Assembly (NCBI GenBank): GCA_024709705.1
Contig: JANJWE010000229.1
Location: 1-14,653, forward strand
Reading direction: 5' to 3'
From: Flavobacterium sp.
GTDB taxonomy: Bacteria; Bacteroidota; Bacteroidia; Flavobacteriales; Flavobacteriaceae
DNA length: 14,653 nucleotides
How positions within the stretch are numbered: position 1 is the stretch's first letter; each line of letters begins with the position of its first letter. Of this stretch, positions 6,300 through 11,655 are shown one piece after another. Below the pieces are notes generated by a model. It did not search any database, was not told where the DNA came from, and saw only the letters and a list, made by a program, of their open reading frames with translations. The position numbers were made by a program, and so were the translations under genes.

Positions 6300-7271
6300 T
6301 TATAAAAATCCGAGTTTGTTTCTAACGCGTTGAAGTACTTCTTGTGCTTTCAATTGTGCTTTTTGGGCTCCTTCAAAAAGGGCTTTGTCTACTTCAGGCA
6401 AGTTATTCATATAATAACTGTATTTTTCACGTTCTTTTTTAAACTTGTTTACAATGAGTTCATATAAAGCTTGTTTTGCATGTCCATAACCATAATTTCC
6501 TGCCAAATATAAAGTTTTCATTTCTTGGGTTTCAGCTGCAGAAGCCACAAGTTTATATATAGCAAAAACTTTACAAGTATCGGGATCTTTTGGTTCTTCA
6601 AGGGGTTTACTGTCGGTTTCAATAGACATTATTTGTTTACGCAAGGCTTTGTCATCCAAAAAAATATTGATGGTGTTGTTTCTGGATTTACTCATTTTGT
6701 GACCGTCTGTTCCAGGGACGTACATGGTTTCTTCCTGAATTTTAGCATCAGGAAGTACAAATGTTTCTCCCATTTGATGATTGAAACGGGAAGCTACATC
6801 ACGAGTGATTTCCAAATGTTGCAATTGGTCTTTTCCAACCGGAACTATTTCGGCATCATACAGCAATATATCTGCAGCCATCAGCATAGGATAGGTAAAC
6901 AATCCGGCATTTACATCATCCAGCCTGTCGGCTTTATCTTTGAAGGAATGAGCAAGTGTTAAACGTTGAAATGGGAAAAAACAACTCAAATACCATGATA
7001 ATTCTGCTGTTTGCGGCACATCACTTTGTCTGTAAAAAACTACTTTGTTTAAATCTAAACCACATGCCATCCAGGTTGCTGCCACACTGTAGGTGTTGCT
7101 TTTTAATTCTTCACCATTTTTAATTTGGGTTATAGAATGTAAATCAGCTATAAATAAATAAGAGTCATTTTCAGGACGGTTTGCCATTTCTATTGCTGGA
7201 ATGATAGCACCCAATAGATTTCCCAAATGAGGAGTTCCTGTTGCTTGAATTCCGGTTAAAATCTTTGACAT
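6300..7271 (-). CDS. trpS: Tryptophanyl-tRNA synthetase
   Basis: This 323-residue class Ic enzyme activates tryptophan with ATP and charges tRNA-Trp in the cytoplasm. The nucleotide-binding HIGH-type motif is PHLGN at 14-18 inside TGIQATGTPHLGNLLGAI. The KMSKS loop is exact at 192-196 (GTDGHKMSKS). Other family landmarks are the region FIADLHSIT (about 40-48), the MAADILLYDA segment (about 131-140) that lines the tryptophan pocket, and VPVGKDQLQHLEITRDVA (143-160). Length agrees with the usual 320-340 residues, and the C-terminal helical anticodon-binding part is complete. A -7 element lies at 7321-7328, giving a leader of about 45 nt. The unknown secreted-protein gene follows after one base. 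No T-box-like or leader-peptide structure was seen in the leader. Confidence 0.97.
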   Translation of the reverse strand: MSKILTGIQATGTPHLGNLLGAIIPAIEMANRPENDSYLFIADLHSITQIKNGEELKSNTYSVAATWMACGLDLNKVVFYRQSDVPQTAELSWYLSCFFPFQRLTLAHSFKDKADRLDDVNAGLFTYPMLMAADILLYDAEIVPVGKDQLQHLEITRDVASRFNHQMGETFVLPDAKIQEETMYVPGTDGHKMSKSRNNTINIFLDDKALRKQIMSIETDSKPLEEPKDPDTCKVFAIYKLVASAAETQEMKTLYLAGNYGYGHAKQALYELIVNKFKKEREKYSYYMNNLPEVDKALFEGAQKAQLKAQEVLQRVRNKLGFL

Positions 7272-7320
7272 AGAGTTTTTAGAATTAGTAAAACGTAAGT
7301 TTTATAAGGTTTTTAAAATG

Positions 7321-7328
7321 CAAAGGTA
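7321..7328 (-). promoter_or_regulatory. -7 promoter element for trpS
   Basis: The minus strand reads TACCTTTG, a perfect TAnnTTTG match, 49 nt upstream of the trpS ATG. It is the same octamer as in front of the thioesterase. No convincing -33 TTG was found. Confidence 0.6.
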
Positions 7329-7392
7329 TTTTTTTTGAATTAAAGTTTGATGATTATCCTTCTTTTCGTTTACAAATTAATTTTCGTTTCCT

Positions 7393-7400
7393 TACATTTG
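7393..7400 (+). promoter_or_regulatory. -7 promoter element for the acyltransferase
   Basis: TACATTTG is a perfect TAnnTTTG match that ends only 5 nt before the ATG at 7406. With the usual start a few bases past the -7 element, the mRNA would begin at or next to the start codon, that is, leaderless. Confidence 0.55.
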
Positions 7401-7405
7401 AAACT

Positions 7406-8152
7406 ATGAAATTAGTTAAAATTACTTTTTGGATACTTTGGAGGGTTTGGTTTTATCTTCTTATTGCTCTTCTCATTATCATTTTGTTTCCTCTTTTAGT
7501 TCTATCAATTCTAAAAGAATCTTGGTACCCTTTCTTTTTCAAACTGGCTCAGTTTTGGGCTAAATGTATTTTATGGGGTATGGGGTTTTATGCCAAAGTG
7601 CACTATGAAGCTACATTTTCAAAAAAGCAAAGCTACATGTTGGTGGCCAACCACACATCTATGACCGATATTATGCTAATGTTGGTAATTGCCAAAAACC
7701 CTTTTGTTTTTGTTGGGAAGAAAGAATTAGCTAAAATTCCACTATTTGGCTTTTTTTATAAAAGAACCTGTATATTGGTTGATAGAGACAGTCCAAAAAG
7801 CAGAATGGCGGTTTACCAAAGAGCACAAAACAGATTGAATCAGGGATTAAGTATATGTATTTTTCCGGAAGGGTTGGTTCCTGAGGATGAATCTGTGGTT
7901 TTAGCTGATTTTAAAGATGGGGCTTTTCGTTTGGCTATAGAGCATCAAATTCCAATTGTCCCTATGACATTTTATGATAATAAAAAACGTTTTTCATATA
8001 CTTTTTTTAGCGGAAGTCCAGGCATAATGAGGGCTAAGGTGCATCCTTTTATACCTACTTTGGGATTAACTTTAGATGATAAAAAGAATATTAAAGACCA
8101 AGTTTGGAATATTATTTTTCACGAGCTTTCTTCCTGTAGTTACAAAAGATGA
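7406..8152 (+). CDS. plsC: 1-acylglycerol-3-phosphate O-acyltransferase (PlsC type)
   Basis: This 248-residue membrane-associated acyltransferase is predicted to transfer an acyl group to lysophosphatidic acid, making phosphatidic acid. Two hydrophobic segments at about 8-35 anchor it in the inner membrane. All family motifs are present in order: NHTSMTD with the H83-x4-D88 catalytic pair (82-88), motif II GKKELAKIPLFG (104-115), motif III FPEG (153-156), and motif IV IPIVPM (182-187). Length matches PlsC proteins. The next methionine (78) is beyond the membrane segment, so the ATG at 7406 is the only sensible start. The gene is divergent from trpS. Its stop TGA directly abuts the stop codon of the convergent ammonium transporter gene. 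Flavobacteria usually hold several PlsC-like paralogs, so a role with another acyl acceptor, such as an ornithine lipid precursor, cannot be excluded. Confidence 0.88.
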   Translation: MKLVKITFWILWRVWFYLLIALLIIILFPLLVLSILKESWYPFFFKLAQFWAKCILWGMGFYAKVHYEATFSKKQSYMLVANHTSMTDIMLMLVIAKNPFVFVGKKELAKIPLFGFFYKRTCILVDRDSPKSRMAVYQRAQNRLNQGLSICIFPEGLVPEDESVVLADFKDGAFRLAIEHQIPIVPMTFYDNKKRFSYTFFSGSPGIMRAKVHPFIPTLGLTLDDKKNIKDQVWNIIFHELSSCSYKR

Positions 8153-9490
8153 TTAAAATTTTTCGTTGTGTTGAGAAAGGTCAAGTCCCATAAGTTCTGA
8201 TTCTTCAGAAACTCTCAATGGAATAATTTTGTTGGTTATTTTGTAAAGGATAAGGGTGCCAAAGAAAGAAAACAGAGCCACAATCAGTAAGGCAATCATG
8301 TGATGTCCAAATATACGCCAACCTCCATTTAACAAACTTACATTTTCTCCTTCTGCAAATAGTGCTGTTAAAATCATTCCCATTATTCCGCCAACTCCAT
8401 GACAAGCAAACACATCAAGTGTGTCGTCTATGGCTTTTAGTTTGGACCAATTGAGCATTAGATTGGAAACAATCGCAGCTATAAATCCAAAAAACAGACT
8501 TACCGGTATAGAAATGAATCCTGCAGCAGGAGTAATGGCAACCAATCCAACAACTGCTCCTATACATGCACCTAATGCAGATACTTTTCTACCGTTTAGC
8601 CGATCAAAAAATATCCATGTCAACATGGCTGATGCCGATGCTGTGGTTGTAGTTGCAAACGCCATGGCGGCAGTTCCATTGGCGGCTAAGGCAGACCCCG
8701 CATTGAAACCAAACCAACCAAACCACAACATACCTGTACCCAAAAGAACAAAGGGAATATTGGTGGGAATATGTTCGCTGTTTTTTCGTTTACCAAGAAC
8801 TAAAACACCGGCTAATGCTGCAAATCCGGCACTCATGTGAACCACTGTTCCGCCTGCAAAATCTTTAATACCAAAATAACTTCCTAATAAGCCGTTTGGA
8901 TGCCAAACCATATGGCATAAAGGAGTATAAATAAATAAGGTAAAAAGGCAAATAAAAAGCAAATAGGATATAAATCGAACCCGTTCTGCAAATGAGCCGG
9001 TAATAATGGCTGGAGTGATGACGGCAAATTTCATTTGAAAAAGGGCAAATAATACAAAAGGTATGGTAGTAGCCATGTTTGCATGTGGTAAAACCGATAC
9101 TTGATTAAAAAAAGCGAATTGAAAAGGATTGCCTATTAGTCCGTAATAATTTCCATTCAAGGTTATTCCTATTGGATCTCCAAAAGCCAAACTAAAACCT
9201 AAAGCAACCCAAAGTAAAGATATGACCCCTAGGCATATAAAACTTTGTAGCATGGTAGAAATGACATTTTTTTTCCCAACCATACCCCCATAAAAGAAAG
9301 AAAGCCCCGGTGTCATTAATAAAACCAAACAGGATGAGGTTAGGAGCCATGCGGTGTCTGCTGCGTTTATATCATTTAGGGTTAGGAAATTATTGTCGTA
9401 ATCTGAACTGTTGTTTTTCCAGAACAAACCGGTTATGGCTAATAATGAGATCAATCCAAACGAAGCAACCCATCTTTTTTCTATTTTCAT
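8153..9490 (-). CDS. amt: Ammonium transporter (Amt/AmtB family)
   Basis: This 445-residue inner-membrane channel conducts ammonium/ammonia. An N-terminal hydrophobic segment (about 8-24) may be a signal sequence as in AmtB, followed by about 11 transmembrane helices. The pore twin histidines are H218 (GGTVVHMSAG) and H364 (CHGVGG). The conserved Asp before the first of these is D210 (KDFAGG). The SFFYGGM motif (64-70) and the ASAMLTWIFFDRL region also fit the family. The C-terminal tail SELMGLDLSQHNEKF is the part that in AmtB contacts a PII protein, but no glnK/glnB gene is next to it here. Its upstream region holds two copies of an ACCCC-N10-GGGTA dyad, the nearer beginning 2 bp before the start codon, so dedicated regulation is likely. 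Its stop abuts plsC. Nothing appears truncated. Confidence 0.95.
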   Translation of the reverse strand: MKIEKRWVASFGLISLLAITGLFWKNNSSDYDNNFLTLNDINAADTAWLLTSSCLVLLMTPGLSFFYGGMVGKKNVISTMLQSFICLGVISLLWVALGFSLAFGDPIGITLNGNYYGLIGNPFQFAFFNQVSVLPHANMATTIPFVLFALFQMKFAVITPAIITGSFAERVRFISYLLFICLFTLFIYTPLCHMVWHPNGLLGSYFGIKDFAGGTVVHMSAGFAALAGVLVLGKRKNSEHIPTNIPFVLLGTGMLWFGWFGFNAGSALAANGTAAMAFATTTTASASAMLTWIFFDRLNGRKVSALGACIGAVVGLVAITPAAGFISIPVSLFFGFIAAIVSNLMLNWSKLKAIDDTLDVFACHGVGGIMGMILTALFAEGENVSLLNGGWRIFGHHMIALLIVALFSFFGTLILYKITNKIIPLRVSEESELMGLDLSQHNEKF

Positions 9491-9492
9491 AT

Positions 9493-9512
9493 ACCCCTAT
9501 TTTATTAGGGTA
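9493..9512. promoter_or_regulatory. Proximal ACCCC-N10-GGGTA dyad upstream of amt
   Basis: TACCC (9492-9496) and GGGTA (9508-9512) are perfect inverted half-sites 11 nt apart. On the minus-strand transcript the 3' arm is UAGGGGU. It contains the G-rich, Shine-Dalgarno-like stretch 3-6 nt before the AUG, so the same sequence may act as an RNA hairpin hiding the ribosome site. A twin copy is at 9545-9564. Confidence 0.55.
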
Positions 9513-9541
9513 AATTTATAAAATTCTGTATTTATTTATAT

Positions 9542-9569
9542 AGAACCCCAATTATTTTTGGGTAGTTCT
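9542..9569. promoter_or_regulatory. Distal ACCCC-N10-GGGTA dyad upstream of amt
   Basis: It has the same ACCCC-N10-GGGTA layout as at 9493-9512, with start positions 52 bp apart. Here the dyad is extended by AGAAC (9542-9546) pairing with GTTCT (9565-9569), and by CCCAA (9547-9551) with TTGGG (9558-9562), so it can also fold as a hairpin with a two-base bulge. There is no U tract after it, so it is not a terminator. Confidence 0.5.
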
Positions 9570-9580
9570 TATGTTTTTTG

Positions 9581-9620
9581 TAAAAATAAAAAAGCGAGAC
9601 CGTTTTAGTCTCGCTTTTTT
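9581..9620 (-). terminator. Intrinsic terminator of the receptor operon
   Basis: A 13-bp stem, AAAAAAGCGAGAC (9588-9600) with GTCTCGCTTTTTT (9608-9620), encloses a 7-nt loop. On the minus strand it is followed by a U-rich tract. It lies 20 nt past the stop of the DUF5689 gene and insulates amt from the operon above it. Its symmetry would let it act on the plus strand as well. Confidence 0.92.
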
Positions 9621-9640
9621 AAATTTTCGTAAATAGTATA

Positions 9641-11005
9641 TTAGTTTACTACGATATTGTCAATTTGCATAGTAGTAGTCAAACCTGTAGTTCCATTTCC
9701 AACGTATTCAAAAACAAAGAAACCATTTCCAGTGATTGAAGCAGGAATATTATAGGTTCCACTGTTTGTGAAGTTTGCAGGATAACCAGAAGTTAACCCG
9801 GCAGAAATAGAAAAGTTTGAGGTAATGTCAACTAAAGTAGCTGTATTGATATTGGCTCCAGGAGTGTAATTTGTTGTATAATATACTTTAAATACAGAAC
9901 CTGTTGTAAATCCGGCTTTGGTTTGAAATGACAATGTATTGGCCGCAGTCATATCTACAGGTACCATAAATAATGCTCTATTGGCCTCAGGAGTACCACC
10001 AAAAGAAGTCATTTGAATGTATTTGTTGCCGCCAAAAGTTGTAGTAGCCCAATAACGGGTACCTACTGCAGCATCATTTACATATTTATCAAATTGTCTG
10101 TTTGCTGGGGAAGTTGTAGGGTAGCTTTCAAAATTTTCATTGATTGTACCTAAATACTGAATGTTATTTCCAATGATTGGAGGAGCAAAATCAACTTCAA
10201 GTCTTTCATTGGTAAAATTAACATCATTTTCGGTACGAATCATGAATTGGAAATCACTCCCAAATTTGGTTAATACACCTCTAATTTTACCATTTAAAGT
10301 AGGTACGGCATTTCCGGCAAATCGTGCATATTGACTTACACGAACGATAATTTTGTTTCCAAATTGGTCCGTAATCTCGTGATTTGTAGCACCACCCGGT
10401 GAAGGTAATGAAGGGTCATAGTATTTTTTACCAACAGAAGCATCTGTAAATTGAACATTGTTAAATTCGATTAACATGTTCAAATTTTGATTGTTTTTAG
10501 CTTGAGCAATAGTGAAATTTTTAACCAAATCGTCTTCGTTTACATCAGAACAAGAGCGAAGAATAATATCTTTATATTCAACTCCGGAAACTCTTCCTAC
10601 TCCATTGTTAAAAGAAGAACCAATTACAGTAGAACTATTTTGAAGATTATAAAAGCGATCTTTCATTCGAATGCTTACTTTTCTTCCGGGTTCAAATTCA
10701 TTAAACAAGTTGTAATTATCTACCGGCATACTAAATCCGACTGTGTTATCTAAAGACACAAAGGAAATAGATTTGTAAAAATTTCCTCCTTCGTCACTTG
10801 AAGTTACATAAGCTTCAATAATGTCATCTTCAGTATACTGAGTGGCACTTGAAGTAGCTACAGAAGTGATTTGAGACACTTGTTTTGTAGCAGCAATATC
10901 AACACAATTTCCAGATAAATCCGGAGCATTGTATTCATCGCTGTTTACACAACCTACTAGGTTGAAAAAAACAGCTGCAGTTAGAATTATTTGAATCTTT
11001 TTCAT
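9641..11005 (-). CDS. DUF5689 lipoprotein with C-terminal choice-of-anchor-J-like domain
   Basis: This is a 454-residue lipoprotein. The signal peptide ends in lipobox LVGC with lipid cysteine C19. The next residues (VNSDEYNAPD) carry acidic residues close to the cysteine, a weak match to Bacteroidota surface-export signals. Residues about 36-270 fit DUF5689, with the pattern VTSSDEGGNFYKSISF ... GRKVSIRM of an OB-like barrel. Residues 285-454 form a beta-sandwich similar to the neighbouring lipoprotein, sharing the order NENFES, KYIQMTSF, LSFQTKAG, VYYTTNY, FEYVGNG and a terminal TTTMQIDNIVV. It is the last gene of the operon, 2 nt after the previous stop. It probably forms a surface cap or substrate-binding partner of the TonB-dependent receptor. 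No type IX sorting domain is seen. The bound ligand is unknown; OB-like parts occur in nucleic-acid- and sugar-binding proteins. Confidence 0.82.
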   Translation of the reverse strand: MKKIQIILTAAVFFNLVGCVNSDEYNAPDLSGNCVDIAATKQVSQITSVATSSATQYTEDDIIEAYVTSSDEGGNFYKSISFVSLDNTVGFSMPVDNYNLFNEFEPGRKVSIRMKDRFYNLQNSSTVIGSSFNNGVGRVSGVEYKDIILRSCSDVNEDDLVKNFTIAQAKNNQNLNMLIEFNNVQFTDASVGKKYYDPSLPSPGGATNHEITDQFGNKIIVRVSQYARFAGNAVPTLNGKIRGVLTKFGSDFQFMIRTENDVNFTNERLEVDFAPPIIGNNIQYLGTINENFESYPTTSPANRQFDKYVNDAAVGTRYWATTTFGGNKYIQMTSFGGTPEANRALFMVPVDMTAANTLSFQTKAGFTTGSVFKVYYTTNYTPGANINTATLVDITSNFSISAGLTSGYPANFTNSGTYNIPASITGNGFFVFEYVGNGTTGLTTTMQIDNIVVN

Positions 11006-11007
11006 AG

Positions 11008-11643
11008 TTATAGATTTTCAAAAATTTTAATATTGTCTAATTGATAAGTAGTTGTTACGTTATTTTGTTTGCTTCCAACATATTTGAATGCAACTCTAAC
11101 GTTTGAACTATTGTACATACTTAAATCGATGTTTCCGCTGTTTACAAAAATATCAGCTTGAGATGATGTTGGTAAAACGGGATTTAATTGTGTCCAGGTA
11201 GCTGTACTGATTCCGGCTTGAGTACCATCGTAATTTTCGGAAACATAAACTGTTAAACACTCACCTTGCCAGAATCGAATTTTGGTATCAAAACTTAAAA
11301 CTTCATTAACGCTATTGGTTAAGTCAACAGCAGGTGTTATTAACCAAATCTCATCATTTGGATCTGTAGCAGCTACAGAGAAGAAAGAAGAGAATTCTGC
11401 ATATTTGTTATTACTAAAAATACGTGAATGCCATTTTCTTGATCCTACTACACTATAATTACCCCAACCTTCTAAGGAAATAACCACTTCATTGGCACCA
11501 CTACCGGTAGTAGTAGATTCAAAAGTTTCATTTAATAAAAGTTCTATTACGATAGGGATAGCATAATCATCCTCTTTGATGCAGCTTGTAAGTGTAAATA
11601 ATGCAACTGCTACAAGACTAAGTTTTTTGAATAAATTTTTCAT
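11008..11643 (-). CDS. Surface lipoprotein with choice-of-anchor-J-like beta-sandwich
   Basis: This 211-residue lipoprotein starts at the ATG at 11643. A TTG at 11652 would add three residues but is less likely, since it puts a polar residue ahead of the MKNLFKK start and sits only 3 nt after the previous stop. The signal peptide ends LTSC with lipid cysteine C21, followed by IKEDDY, which matches the K-(D/E)2 lipoprotein export signal described in Capnocytophaga; exposure on the cell surface is therefore inferred. The single beta-sandwich runs from LLNETFES through GWGNYS, NNKYAEFSSF, DEIWLITPAVDL, VLSFDTKIRFWQG and VAFKYVGS to YQLDNIKIFENL. This is the choice-of-anchor-J-like layout typical of extracellular adhesion or carbohydrate-binding modules. 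It lies between the receptor (12 nt) and the DUF5689 lipoprotein (2 nt), whose C-terminal domain is its close relative. Confidence 0.8.
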   Translation of the reverse strand: MKNLFKKLSLVAVALFTLTSCIKEDDYAIPIVIELLLNETFESTTTGSGANEVVISLEGWGNYSVVGSRKWHSRIFSNNKYAEFSSFFSVAATDPNDEIWLITPAVDLTNSVNEVLSFDTKIRFWQGECLTVYVSENYDGTQAGISTATWTQLNPVLPTSSQADIFVNSGNIDLSMYNSSNVRVAFKYVGSKQNNVTTTYQLDNIKIFENL

Positions 11644-11655
11644 AAAGTGCAATTT

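Noticed and set aside
6525..6962. 145-codon open frame on the plus strand inside trpS
   Set aside because: It is antisense to a complete trpS and its translation has no recognisable domain or plausible start region.
8421..8840. 139-codon open frame on the plus strand inside amt
   Set aside because: It lies wholly within a well-supported transporter gene on the other strand, has low-complexity Ala/Pro/Asn composition from antisense reading, and no promoter or family signature.
9542..9569. Distal amt hairpin as a terminator
   Set aside because: No U tract follows on either strand, and a strong terminator already sits at 9581-9620.
9641..11005. Type IX secretion sorting domain at the end of the DUF5689 protein
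   Set aside because: The C-terminus is the last strand of a beta-sandwich and lacks the GxY/K-rich pattern of type A or type B sorting domains; the protein already has a lipobox.
11644..11652. TTG start adding three residues to the small lipoprotein
   Set aside because: The ATG at 11643 gives a normal lipoprotein signal peptide; the longer form starts only 3 nt after the receptor stop and adds nothing recognisable.
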